From an uncultured Piscinibacter sp. (GTDB lineage Bacteria > Pseudomonadota > Gammaproteobacteria > Burkholderiales > Burkholderiaceae_C): DNA of 64,000 bases. This document shows, one piece after another, positions 37,731 through 45,970 of this stretch; position 1 is the stretch's first letter, and the number at the start of each line of letters is the position of its first letter. The stretch covers positions 48,383 through 112,382 of the forward strand of contig NZ_CALFYO010000031.1 of NCBI RefSeq assembly GCF_937952055.1. Direction: 5' to 3'. The notes below the pieces were generated by a model that had not been told where the DNA came from, did not search any database, and worked only from the letters and a program-made list of their open reading frames with translations. The translations under genes were made by a program, and so were the position numbers.

Positions 37731-37741
37731 AAGTAGGGGCC

Positions 37742-38413
37742 ATGCCGCGTTCTTCCGCCACCCGTCCGACGCGCCGCCAGCGCGAGCCGCTGAGCCGCGA
37801 GCGCATCGCCCGTGCCGCGCTGGCGCTGATCGATGCCGAGGGGCTGGAGGCCTGCACGATGCGCCGCCTCGGCGCCTCGCTCGGTGTGGAGGCGATGGCG
37901 CTGTACCACCACCTGCCTACCAAGGGCGACCTGCTCGACGCCGTGATGGAACTGCTGCTCGACGAGATGGACATGCCCACGCGTGCCGAGGCACCGCCCT
38001 TGCAGCGCGTGCGCCGCGTGATGCGCAGCTACTGGGAGATCGCGGTGCGGCACCCGCGCGCGTTCATCCTGCTCGCCGCCCGGCGCTTCAACACCGATCG
38101 GGCGTTCCGGCTCTACGAGCAGCTCCTCGAGGCGTTCGCCGACGCCGGGCTCGACGCCGCCGGCAGCGCACGCTGGTTCCGCCTCATCGGCGGCTTCGCC
38201 AGCGGGGCCGGCATGGCCTACGCCGCGAGCAGCGAGGCGGTGGCCGATGCCACCTCGTTGCGGCTCGAGCACGCGCCCGATCGCATCCCCTACCCGCACG
38301 TGCGCGCAGTGGCGCCGTATCTGCGCGTGCAGAACCTCGATGCCGGCTTCGAGTTCGGCATGGACCGGCTGATGGCGCAGCTGACACTCGAACTGCACGG
38401 CGAGCGCCGCTGA
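37742..38413 (+). CDS. TetR-family transcriptional regulator
   Basis: A 223-residue TetR-like repressor. The N-terminal helix-turn-helix (about 22-65) contains TMRRLGASLGVEAMALYHHL, close to TetR itself, and the C-terminal domain is of the TetR_C type, which binds small ligands. It is divergent from the SnoaL-like and acetyltransferase genes, and the operator-like repeats between them suggest it regulates that unit and itself. The ligand is unknown. The ATG at 37742 lies only 12 bases after the second operator site. Confidence 0.85.
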   Translation: MPRSSATRPTRRQREPLSRERIARAALALIDAEGLEACTMRRLGASLGVEAMALYHHLPTKGDLLDAVMELLLDEMDMPTRAEAPPLQRVRRVMRSYWEIAVRHPRAFILLAARRFNTDRAFRLYEQLLEAFADAGLDAAGSARWFRLIGGFASGAGMAYAASSEAVADATSLRLEHAPDRIPYPHVRAVAPYLRVQNLDAGFEFGMDRLMAQLTLELHGERR

Positions 38414-38648
38414 TGCCGCCCGCGCCCGCTCGCGAGCCAACGGGCCCTCGCGGGTGGATCCTTCACCGGCCGGCAGCCGGGCGGCGGCCCGAGCTGCGTC
38501 GGCGCCGGTCGGTGGCCGCGTGGGATGGCGCGCTGAGCTCGGCGGCCAGCGAGAGCAGCGCGCCGGACTTGCGCACAATCCCGTCGCGGTCGATCGTGGT
38601 GATCGCCGCATCCACTCCGGCTTTGCCGTCCCGTCGAGGGGGTCCAGC
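38414..38648. other. Intergenic region with no convincing gene
   Basis: 235 bases between the TetR and META genes. Minus-strand codons at about 38520-38640 have G/C third positions and read protein-like (DAAITTIDRDGIVRKSGALL), but there is no start codon or ribosome site nearby. It could be the eroded end of a gene; nothing firm can be said. Confidence 0.3.
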
Positions 38649-39089
38649 ATGCGCTTCGTCCATTCCGTCGTCTGCGTCGCCGCGCTGTGGCTCGCCGGCT
38701 GCACTGCCTCGCCGCCGGCCGCGCCCGGCGAGCCGCCGGTTTCGCTGGACGTGCACGGCACCTGGGTGATCGAGCAGGCACGCTCCGCGCCGCTGCTCGA
38801 CAAGCGCCGTGCACGCCTGGTGCTCGGTGACGATGGCCGGCTGTCCGGCCACAACAGCTGCAACGCGATGAACGCGGCGTTCACGCTGGCAGGCGATCGC
38901 ATCCGCATCGGGCCAATCGCCACCACGCGCATGGCCTGCGGCGAACTGCTGCGCGAACAGGAGGACCGCGTGCTCACCGCGCTGGAACTCGCCGCCACCG
39001 CGCGCGTGCGCCCAGACGGCTTGCTCGAATTGCGCGACGCCGAGGGCCGCGGCGTGCTGCGTGCGACGCGCGCTCCAGCCGCACCCTGA
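38649..39089 (+). CDS. META-domain lipoprotein (HslJ-like)
   Basis: A 146-residue outer- or inner-membrane lipoprotein: signal with lipobox LWLAGC (lipidated Cys18), then a META domain (about 32-140). The family core is present: GTWVIEQ, LVLGDDGRLSGHNSCNAMNA and IGPIATTRMACGE, with the paired cysteines. META proteins such as HslJ are linked to envelope or heat stress, but the mechanism is unknown. The start at 38649 gives the signal peptide directly; the longer frame upstream is not supported. Confidence 0.85.
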   Translation: MRFVHSVVCVAALWLAGCTASPPAAPGEPPVSLDVHGTWVIEQARSAPLLDKRRARLVLGDDGRLSGHNSCNAMNAAFTLAGDRIRIGPIATTRMACGELLREQEDRVLTALELAATARVRPDGLLELRDAEGRGVLRATRAPAAP

Positions 39090-39374
39090 ACGGCGGCGCG
39101 CCGGGCCGAGGGCGCTGCTCGTGCCGGCCGCCACAGCCTGGCAGCGGCCCTGCCGACCTGCGCTTCGCGACCGGCTGCACAACCGGACCCCGTTGCAGCC
39201 GGGGATGTAGGAATCCGTCCGACAAGCGGCCTGGACGAAAGTGGACTCAAGCCACGGAGAAGGGCTGATGTTCCAGTCCAGATGCACTGCTCACAATTCG
39301 TTCCATGCCGTCACACAGTGCGGCTTGCAGACCCAAGTGACAGACGACGAACGCGAGACGACCCGGAGTACCGC
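39090..39374. other. Upstream region of flhDC
   Basis: 285 bases before flhD. Lower GC than the flanking genes toward its 3' half (39200-39374), as expected for the regulatory region of a flagellar master operon. I see no sigma-70 or sigma-28 consensus strong enough to mark. No gene is supported here. Confidence 0.35.
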
Positions 39375-39698
39375 ATGAACGCCGACCAGATCCTCACCGA
39401 AATCCGCGAAGCCAACCTCTCCTAGCTGATGCTGGCACAGAGCCTGATCCGCGCGGACCGCGAGCAGGCGCTGTACCGCCTGGGCATCAGCGAGGAGACC
39501 GCCGCGATGATCGCGCTGCTCACCCCGGCGCAGATGATGAAGATCGCCGCCGGCAACACGCTGCTGTGCAAGTTCCGCATGGACGACGACCTGGTCTGGG
39601 GCCTGCTCACCAACCACGGCAAGTCGGCCGCCAACGACACCACCACGCGACTGCACGCCTCGATCCTGATGGCAGGCCGTCACCCGGAAGCCGCCTGA
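39375..39698 (+). pseudogene. flhD: Flagellar master regulator FlhD with in-frame TAG at codon 17
   Basis: FlhD is half of the FlhD4C2 activator of flagellar genes. The 107-codon frame starts MNADQILTEIREANLS, meets TAG at 39423-39425 and continues LMLAQSLIRADREQALYRLG to the normal end. In E. coli FlhD the same position is Tyr17 (NLSYLLLAQ), so a TAC or TAT codon appears to have become TAG. Everything after it is well conserved. Initiation at ATG 39429 could make a protein without the first 18 residues, but no ribosome site precedes it. The stop is three bases before flhC. Confidence 0.85.
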
Positions 39699-39700
39699 CC

Positions 39701-40270
39701 ATGGCCCGCACCAAGAGCATCCTCACCGAAGCCCGGCAGATCGAGCGTGCCGTCACGCTGATCCACCTGGGCGCGCGACTCCAGGTGCTGGAGTCCGAGA
39801 CCGACCTGTCCTACGAGCGCCTGCTGCGCCTGTACAAGGAAGTCTCCGGCAAGTCGCCGAGCAAGGGCCAGCTGCCTTTCTCGACCGACCGGTTCATGAC
39901 CTGGCAGCCCAACATCCACGCCAGCCTGTTCCTGAACATCCACGAATACCTGAACAAGGTCGCCGAGATGGACGAGATCGACACCGTCATCAAGGCCTAC
40001 CAGCTCTACCAGGAACAGACCACCGCCCAGGGCCTGGAGGCGCTGCTGTCGGTGACGCGCGCCTGGCGCCTGGTCAAGTTCGTCGACAACGGCATGCTCA
40101 CCATGACGAAATGCTCGAAATGCGGCGGCCACTACGTGACCCATCCGCACGAGATTGCGAAACACTACGCCTGTGGTCTGTGCCATCCGCCGGCCCGCGC
40201 CGGCAAGGGCCAAGCCGCTGGCGCCATCAGGATGGAAGCGGCCAAGTCAGGACTTGCTTCGGCGCATTGA
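39701..40270 (+). CDS. flhC: Flagellar master regulator FlhC
   Basis: A 189-residue DNA-binding partner of FlhD. The N-terminus (KSILTEARQIERAVTLIHLG) and the zinc site CSKCGG...CGLC (Cys near 139, 142, 159 and 162) are as in other FlhC proteins, and the length is normal. The ATG lies two bases after the flhD stop. It is intact, but efficient expression may depend on translation through flhD, which the amber codon would interrupt. Confidence 0.93.
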   Translation: MARTKSILTEARQIERAVTLIHLGARLQVLESETDLSYERLLRLYKEVSGKSPSKGQLPFSTDRFMTWQPNIHASLFLNIHEYLNKVAEMDEIDTVIKAYQLYQEQTTAQGLEALLSVTRAWRLVKFVDNGMLTMTKCSKCGGHYVTHPHEIAKHYACGLCHPPARAGKGQAAGAIRMEAAKSGLASAH

Positions 40271-40354
40271 GGTTTGTGGGCGACCCGCCGATACAGGGTC
40301 CGGGTGAATCGGTTTCTTGCTTGTCTCCTCCTGGCACGTCCCTCGTGCCTTCGC

Positions 40355-40382
40355 AGCGGGTCCCTCGGGACCCGCTCTTTTT
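40355..40382 (+). terminator. Rho-independent terminator after flhC
   Basis: A perfect 10-bp inverted repeat AGCGGGTCCC / GGGACCCGCT (40355-40364 and 40367-40376) followed by CTTTTT. It separates flhDC from motA, which has its own promoter just downstream. Confidence 0.9.
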
Positions 40383-40417
40383 GTTCGTGGGTGCGCAAAC
40401 CTGCGCGCATGCGCCGC

Positions 40418-40445
40418 TCAAGACACGCGCTCGCGCTGCCGATAA
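40418..40445 (+). promoter_or_regulatory. Sigma-28 (FliA) promoter of motAB-cheY
   Basis: TCAA (40418-40421), a 16-base spacer and a perfect GCCGATAA (40438-40445) match the FliA consensus TAAA-N15-GCCGATAA, with one mismatch in the -35 and one extra spacer base. The motA start is 59 bases downstream. It marks these genes as late flagellar (class III) genes. Confidence 0.8.
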
Positions 40446-40503
40446 GACCTGCAAGCCGTGCCACGGGCCGTGTGCGGCGCACCACCACGAAACAACGCAA
40501 GTC

Positions 40504-41364
40504 ATGTTCGTCATCATCGGTTGGGTTGTCGCGATCGGCTGCATCTTCGGCGCCTACATCGTGCACGGGGGCAACATGGGCGTCATCCTCAAGGCGCTGC
40601 CCACGGAGATGCTCGCCATCCTCGGCGGCGCCGTCGGCGCCTTCGTGGTGAACAACCAGCCCAAGGTGCTGAAGGCCACGCTCGGCGGCCTGGGCGGGGT
40701 GTTCAAGGGCTCGAAGTACACCAAGGCACGCTACATGGAGCTGCTCGCGCTGCTCTACGACATCCTGCAGAAGGCGCGCAAGGAAGGCCTGATGTCGATC
40801 GAGAAGGACGTCGAGGAGCCGGCGAACTCGGCGCTGTTCCAGAAATACACCACCGTGGGCAGCGACCACCACGTGGTCGAATTCGTCACCGACTACCTGC
40901 GCATGATGGTGTCGGGCAACCTCAACGCGCACGAGATCGAGTCGCTGATGGACAGCGAGATCGAGACCCACCACCACGAGGCCCATGCCCCGGCCGCGGC
41001 CGTCGCGCGACTGGCTGGCGCCCTGCCGGCGTTCGGCATCGTGGCCGCGGTGCTCGGGGTGGTCAACACCATGGGCTCGGTCGGCCAGCCGCCGGCGGTG
41101 CTCGGCGGCATGATCGGCTCGGCGCTGGTCGGAACGTTCCTCGGCATCCTGCTCGCCTACGCCGTGGCCGAGCCGTTGGCGGGGCTGATGGCGCAGAAGT
41201 GCGACGAGGGCTCGAAGGAGCTGCAGTGCATCAAGACGACGCTGCTCGCGAGCATGCAGGGCTACGCGCCGCAGGTGGCGGTGGAGTTCGGCCGCAAGGT
41301 GCTGTACTCGACCGAGCGCCCGTCCTTCTCCGAGCTCGAAGGCCACGTGAAGGGGAAGAAGTAA
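40504..41364 (+). CDS. motA: Flagellar motor stator protein MotA
   Basis: A 286-residue inner-membrane stator subunit forming the proton channel with MotB. It begins MFVIIGWVVAIGCIFGAYIV, has four membrane helices, and shows the family sequences AILGGAVGAFVVNN and the cytoplasmic loop. The third-helix region PAFGIVAAVLGVVNTMG carries the conserved functional proline. Length is normal. ATG at 40504 is the only start in the correct place after the FliA promoter. It abuts motB with no gap. Confidence 0.95.
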   Translation: MFVIIGWVVAIGCIFGAYIVHGGNMGVILKALPTEMLAILGGAVGAFVVNNQPKVLKATLGGLGGVFKGSKYTKARYMELLALLYDILQKARKEGLMSIEKDVEEPANSALFQKYTTVGSDHHVVEFVTDYLRMMVSGNLNAHEIESLMDSEIETHHHEAHAPAAAVARLAGALPAFGIVAAVLGVVNTMGSVGQPPAVLGGMIGSALVGTFLGILLAYAVAEPLAGLMAQKCDEGSKELQCIKTTLLASMQGYAPQVAVEFGRKVLYSTERPSFSELEGHVKGKK

Positions 41365-42327
41365 ATGGCTGGCGACTCGAAGAAGCTCCAGCCGATCATC
41401 GTCAAGAAGATCAGGAAGGGCCGCCACGGCCACCATGGCGGCGCGTGGAAGATCGCCTACGCCGACTTCGTCACCGCGATGATGGCCTTCTTCCTGCTGA
41501 TGTGGCTGCTCGGCTCGACCACCGAAGGCGACAAGAAGGGCATCGCCGACCACTTCAACTCGCCGCTGAAGATCGCCATGCTGGGCGGCTCGGGCTCGGG
41601 CGACTCGTCCTCGATCATCCGCGGCGGCGGCGCCGACCTGTCGCGCAACAGCGGCCAGGTCAAGCAGGGCGAGGTCGAGGCGAAGAAGCGCGCCATCAAC
41701 CTGCAGGCCCTCAAGGCCGAGCAGCGCCGCGCCGAACTGGCGCGCCTGCAGGCGGTCAAGGAGAGGGTCGAGGAGGTGCTCGCCTCCAACCCCAAGCTCG
41801 CCGCACTGCGTTCGCAGATCCGCCTGGACATGACCAGCGACGGCCTGCGCAGCCAGATCGTCGACGAGCTCAACCGCGCGATGTTCGACAGAGGCAGCGC
41901 CGTGGTGCAGCCGCACATGCGCGAGCTGCTGCGCGAGATCGGCGCGGTGCTCGCCGAGGTGCCGAACCGGCTGACGCTGGAGGGACACACCGACGCCCAG
42001 CCGTTTGCCTCTGGCGAGCGCGGCTACAGCAACTGGGAGCTGTCCAGCGACCGCGCCAATGCCTCGCGCCGCGAACTGGTGGCCGGCGGGCTGCCCGAGG
42101 ACCATGTGCTGCGCGTGCAGGGGCTCGCCTCGAGCCAGCTGTTCGAACCGGCCGAGCCGGCGAGCCCGGCGAACCGTCGCATCAGCATCATCGTGATGAA
42201 CCGCGAGGCGCAGGAGCGCATCCTCGATCCCGCGGCGCCACCCGAGCACGAGCCGGTCGCGCTGCCGGCGCTGGTCGACCACACCGTGGTGTCGCCGGTC
42301 CCAACTTTCGTGCCGCCCGCCCGATAA
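41365..42327 (+). CDS. motB: Flagellar motor stator protein MotB
   Basis: A 320-residue stator subunit. A basic N-terminus (IIVKKIRKGRHGHHGG) precedes the single membrane helix WKIAYADFVTAMMAFFLLMW, whose aspartate (YADFVTA) is the proton-binding residue. The OmpA-like peptidoglycan-binding domain (about 170-280) has TLEGHTDAQPF and SDRANASRRELV. It follows motA with no spacer and looks fully intact. It anchors the stator to the cell wall. Confidence 0.95.
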   Translation: MAGDSKKLQPIIVKKIRKGRHGHHGGAWKIAYADFVTAMMAFFLLMWLLGSTTEGDKKGIADHFNSPLKIAMLGGSGSGDSSSIIRGGGADLSRNSGQVKQGEVEAKKRAINLQALKAEQRRAELARLQAVKERVEEVLASNPKLAALRSQIRLDMTSDGLRSQIVDELNRAMFDRGSAVVQPHMRELLREIGAVLAEVPNRLTLEGHTDAQPFASGERGYSNWELSSDRANASRRELVAGGLPEDHVLRVQGLASSQLFEPAEPASPANRRISIIVMNREAQERILDPAAPPEHEPVALPALVDHTVVSPVPTFVPPAR

Positions 42328-42358
42328 ACACCCGAGCTTGTCCGCAACGAGGACCGAC

Positions 42359-42757
42359 ATGAGCAACGCCACCGACCTGAAATTCCTGATCGTCGACGAC
42401 TTCTCCACCATGCGGCGCATCGTGCGCGGTCTGCTCAAGGAGATGGGCTGCAACAACGCCGAGGAGGCCGAGGACGGCGCCGTGGCGCTGAACATGCTGA
42501 AGGCGGCGAAGTTCGACTTCGTGGTCAGCGACATCAACATGCCGAACATGAACGGCTTCGAGCTGCTCGCCGCCATCAAGAAGGACGAATCGCTCAAGCA
42601 CCTGCCGGTGCTGATGGTCACCGCGGAAGCGCGCAAGGAGGACATCGTGCGCGCCGCGCAGGATGGTGCGGCCGGCTACATCGTGAAGCCCTTCACCAAG
42701 GCCACGCTGAAAGAGAAGGTGCAGACGATCCTGCAGAAGCTCGCCGCCACCGCCTGA
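42359..42757 (+). CDS. cheY: Chemotaxis response regulator CheY
   Basis: A 132-residue single-domain receiver. The acidic pair is in FLIVDDFSTMRRIVRGLL, the phospho-acceptor aspartate in VVSDINMPNMNGFELL, the conserved threonine in LMVTAEA and the lysine in YIVKPFTK. All catalytic residues are present, so it should accept phosphate from CheA and bind the FliM switch. The start MSNATDLK has a GAGGACC purine box ahead of it. The next gene, where cheZ normally sits, encodes a chimeric protein. Confidence 0.95.
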   Translation: MSNATDLKFLIVDDFSTMRRIVRGLLKEMGCNNAEEAEDGAVALNMLKAAKFDFVVSDINMPNMNGFELLAAIKKDESLKHLPVLMVTAEARKEDIVRAAQDGAAGYIVKPFTKATLKEKVQTILQKLAATA

Positions 42758-42783
42758 TCGTGGACCACCCAGGGGACAACAAC

Positions 42784-44232
42784 GTGAAGATGGACGACCT
42801 TTCCGCCCTCGCTCCGCAGATGGCGGCCGGCGCTTCGCCCGAGGTGTTCCACCAGCTCGGCATCATCACCCGCCAGCTGCACGACACGCTGACGCAGCTC
42901 GGCGTGATGCCCAAGCTGCAGTTGGCGGCCGACGGCCTGCCCGACGCGCGCAGCCGCCTCAACTACATCGCCAGCAAGACCAGCGACGCCGCCAACAAGG
43001 TGCTGAACTCGGTCGATCAGGCCAAGGCCGACCATGCCCACATCGCCAGCGAGACGCGGCGCATCGCGCAGGCGGTGTCGGCACTCGCCCAGCGGGTGCA
43101 GGAGATCACGCGCTCCCAGGAGGCCATCGGCGAGGTCACGCAGGCCAGCCTGAGCGCGGTGGACCGCGCCCGCGAGGCGGTCGAGGGCGTGGGCCAGGAG
43201 GTCTCGCTCATCGTGTCCACGTTGCGCCAGGTGGCCGATGCCGCCGGCGGCATCACGCAGATCGCGCTGCAGACCCGGCTGGTGGCGTTCAACGCCTCGG
43301 TCGAGGCCAAGCGCGCCGGCGAGGCCGGACGCGGCTTCGGCGTGGTGGCCGATGCGGTGAAGGATCTGGCCGCCAAGGTGGAGGCCAGCTCCAAGCAGAT
43401 CATGAGCACGGTGGCCGAGCTCAATGCGCGCATCGAGTCGCTCGCCACCGAAATCCGCACCGAGGCGGACGCGGCGCAGCAGGGTGCGTTCCACCGCGCG
43501 CTGGCGGACGTGCAGGACGGCGTGGGCCGCATCAGCGAGGCCGCCGGCGGCAGCCGTGCGATCTGCGCCGACCTCGGCGAGCGCATGGTGTCGATCGAGG
43601 GCGAGATGCGCGGCACCGGCGCGGCGCTCGACGCGGCGATGACGCGCAGCGAGTCCTTCCTGCGCATCTCCGAGCAGTTGATCGAGACGGTGGCACAGTA
43701 CGGCATCCAGACCGAGGACACGCCCTACATCCAGGCCGCACGGCAGGCCGCGGCGCGGATCTCGCAGCTGCTCGAAGGCGCGCTGCGCACCGGCAACGCG
43801 ACCATGGCCGACCTGTTCGACGAGGCCTACTCGCCCGTGCCCGGCAGCAACCCGCTGCAGCACACCACGCGTTTCTGCGCGCTGGCCGACCGGCTCTTCC
43901 CGCAGGTGCAGGAGCAGGCGCTGGCGATCAGCCCGAAGGTGGTCTACTGCATCGCGGTGGACCGCAACGGCTGCGTGCCCACGCACAACCAGAAGTACTG
44001 CCAGCCGCAGCGCGCCGGCGACGTGGTGTGGAACACCGCCAACAGCCGCTGGCGGCGCATCTTCAACGACCGCACCGGTCTGGCCTCGGCGCGCAACGAG
44101 CGGCCCTTCCTGCTGCAGACCTACCGGCGCGACATGGGCGGCGGCCACTTCAGCCTCATGAAGGAGGCCGCGGCACCGATCGTCGTCGGTGGGCGCCACT
44201 GGGGCGGGTTGCGCCTGGCCTTCCAGTTCTGA
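42784..44232 (+). CDS. CheZ-like / chemoreceptor signalling-domain chimera
   Basis: A soluble 482-residue protein in the cheZ position. Residues 18-90 are CheZ-like: LGIITRQLHDTLTQLG, then LPDARSRLNYIASKTSDAA and LNSVDQAK, matching the first helices of CheZ. The CheZ catalytic helix (QDFQDLTGQ-type, with the acting glutamine) and the C-terminal CheY-docking peptide are absent. Instead residues 100-230 form a methyl-accepting chemotaxis hairpin with tip ITQIALQTRLVAFNASVEAK and RGFGVVADAVKDLA. Residues about 310-482 are a sensor-like module with VVYCIAVDRNGCVPTHN and FLLQTYRRDMGGGHF. GTG at 42784 follows AGGGGA; ATG at 42790 is an alternative. Confidence 0.85.
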   Translation: MKMDDLSALAPQMAAGASPEVFHQLGIITRQLHDTLTQLGVMPKLQLAADGLPDARSRLNYIASKTSDAANKVLNSVDQAKADHAHIASETRRIAQAVSALAQRVQEITRSQEAIGEVTQASLSAVDRAREAVEGVGQEVSLIVSTLRQVADAAGGITQIALQTRLVAFNASVEAKRAGEAGRGFGVVADAVKDLAAKVEASSKQIMSTVAELNARIESLATEIRTEADAAQQGAFHRALADVQDGVGRISEAAGGSRAICADLGERMVSIEGEMRGTGAALDAAMTRSESFLRISEQLIETVAQYGIQTEDTPYIQAARQAAARISQLLEGALRTGNATMADLFDEAYSPVPGSNPLQHTTRFCALADRLFPQVQEQALAISPKVVYCIAVDRNGCVPTHNQKYCQPQRAGDVVWNTANSRWRRIFNDRTGLASARNERPFLLQTYRRDMGGGHFSLMKEAAAPIVVGGRHWGGLRLAFQF

Positions 44233-44315
44233 GATGAAGCGCCCGCCACGCTGGCTGTCGCTCGCTGGCTCCCGACAGGGCGCTCCAAGTCTTCAGGTGG
44301 CTGGGCGCCACTGAG

Positions 44316-44931
44316 ATGCGCTGGCCGGCGCTCGCGCTGCCCGCGTCCACGCGTTGGCGGCGGGACTTCGTCGCGGCCGGCTTCCCGCTCTCGCTGGCGG
44401 CTTCCGGCTTCGCCGGCGGACTGCCGGCCTGGGGCTGGTTGATTCCGCTCGTCCTGCTGGCGCTGCTCTATCCGCTCAACGCCTGGCGCGATGCGCCGAT
44501 GTTTCCCACGCCTTCCGGTGCGCTGCAGGGGATCGCGAGGCTGGTCCACCTGCCCGGCGGGGCACGCGTGCTCGACGCCGGATGTGGCCTGGGCGACGGC
44601 TTGCGCGAGCTGCGACGCGAGTACCCGCTCGCGCGCCTGGCCGGCGTGGAGTGGAGCTGGCCGCTGCAACTGGCCTGTGCCTGGCGCTGCCGGTTCGCGC
44701 AGGTCAAGCGCGGCGATCTGTGGGCCTCGGACTGGTCGCAGCACGATCTGGTCTACCTGTTCCAGCGGCCGGAGAGCTTGCCCCGTGCGCTGGAGAAGGC
44801 TCGGCGCGAGCTGCGCCCGGGGGCCTGGCTGGCCAGCCTCGAATTCGAGGCCGCGGGCGCGTCACCGGCGGGCCGTGCTGCGCGGGTCCGGCCGCAAGCC
44901 GGTGTGGCTTTACCGCGCGCCGCTGCGGTGA
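44316..44931 (+). pseudogene. SAM-dependent methyltransferase, frameshifted near the C-terminus
   Basis: A membrane-anchored class I methyltransferase: N-terminal hydrophobic region (about residues 20-55), the SAM-binding motif VLDAGCGLGDGLRELRREYP (about 86-105) and a partner VYLFQRPESLPRALEKARRE. In the starting frame the homology breaks after LASLEFEAAG (about 44855) and continues as Pro/Arg-rich sequence to 45044. In the +1 frame the natural-looking end AVLRGSGRKPVWLYRAPLR is followed by TGA at 44929-44931. A one-base change between about 44855 and 44880 would join them. The SAM site is intact, so activity may be partly kept. Confidence 0.65.
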
Positions 44932-45040
44932 ATAGGCAACAAACCCCCCGAAACAAGCCCCCCGGTCCATGCGTTGCGGCCGCTTTGGATGCAATGCGTC
45001 ACACCGTCGTGTTCTCCGCGCCCGGTAACATGACCACCCT

Positions 45041-45970
45041 GTGACCGATTCTCTGCCCGACTCTGCCACCCCGCCCGGCGAGCAGCCTGCGCTGCTCGAG
45101 GCTGCACGCCAGCTGCTGGTGCCGCTGGCGCGCCTGGCGGTGGCGCGTGGACTCACGCATGCCACCGTCGACGAGATGCTGCGTGCCGCCTTCGTCGACG
45201 CGGCGCATGCCGCCTACCCGCAGCTGCTCGAGCATCGTCGCGTCAGCCGCATCAGCGCGGCCACCGGCATCAACCGGCGCGAGGTGACGCGTCTGGTGGA
45301 GTCCCGCCAGCGGCGCGCCGAACCGGCGCGCTCCTATCCCAGCGAGGCCTTCGCGCGCTGGACCACGCATCCGGAATACCTCGACAAGGACGGCCGGCCG
45401 CGCGACCTGCCGCGACTGGGCGCGGCGCCGAGCTTCGAGTCGTTGGCGCAGTCGGTGACGCGCGACATGCATCCGCGCAGCCTGCTCGAGGAGCTGCTGC
45501 GCCTGGGCCTCGCCCAGCACGACTCGGCGTCGGACGTCGTGATGCTGCGCCGCGAGGCGTTCGTGCCGCGCGGCGACCAGGAACGCATGGACGGATTCCT
45601 CGGCGCGAACGTGGGTGACCACCTCAGCGCTGCCGTCGACAACGTGCTCGCCTCGGGCAGCGAGCACTTCGAGCAGGCCCTGTACGCCGACGGCCTGTCC
45701 GACCAGTCGCTGGCGGCCTTGCGCGAGCTCGTCACCCTGCACTGGCGTGCCATCACCAACGACCTGGTGCCGCGCATCGAGAAGATGATCGCTGACGACG
45801 ACGTCGCCGGCATCGGCAGCACCCTGGGCGCCGGGCATCGCCTGCGCATCGGCCTGTTCAGCTACCAGGTGCCCCTGGAACCGCCGGCGGCGCCGCAGGT
45901 GCCTCCCAAGCGTGCCTCGGCCAAGAAGGCAGTACCGAAGACGCGACGTCCCGAAGGAGACCCGACATGA
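45041..45970 (+). CDS. DUF6502-family protein
   Basis: A 309-residue soluble protein starting at GTG. The N-terminal half resembles a winged-helix/HTH segment (RRVSRISAATGINRREVTRL, about 67-86) as in the DUF6502 family, whose function is unknown. The C-terminus is a basic low-complexity tail (KRASAKKAVPKTRR). No membrane segment. The last codons overlap the start of the DUF5666 lipoprotein gene (ATGA), so the two are co-translated; they are commonly neighbours in betaproteobacteria as far as I recall, which I cannot verify here. Confidence 0.7.
   Translation: MTDSLPDSATPPGEQPALLEAARQLLVPLARLAVARGLTHATVDEMLRAAFVDAAHAAYPQLLEHRRVSRISAATGINRREVTRLVESRQRRAEPARSYPSEAFARWTTHPEYLDKDGRPRDLPRLGAAPSFESLAQSVTRDMHPRSLLEELLRLGLAQHDSASDVVMLRREAFVPRGDQERMDGFLGANVGDHLSAAVDNVLASGSEHFEQALYADGLSDQSLAALRELVTLHWRAITNDLVPRIEKMIADDDVAGIGSTLGAGHRLRIGLFSYQVPLEPPAAPQVPPKRASAKKAVPKTRRPEGDPT

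Noticed and set aside
38520..38648. A minus-strand gene fragment between the TetR and META genes
   Set aside because: It looks protein-like over about 40 codons but has no start or recognisable family; noted only as an intergenic remark.
40111..40503. An N-terminal extension of MotA (the frame is open from 40111)
   Set aside because: It would run back through the terminator and the FliA promoter into flhC; the ATG at 40504 matches MotA.
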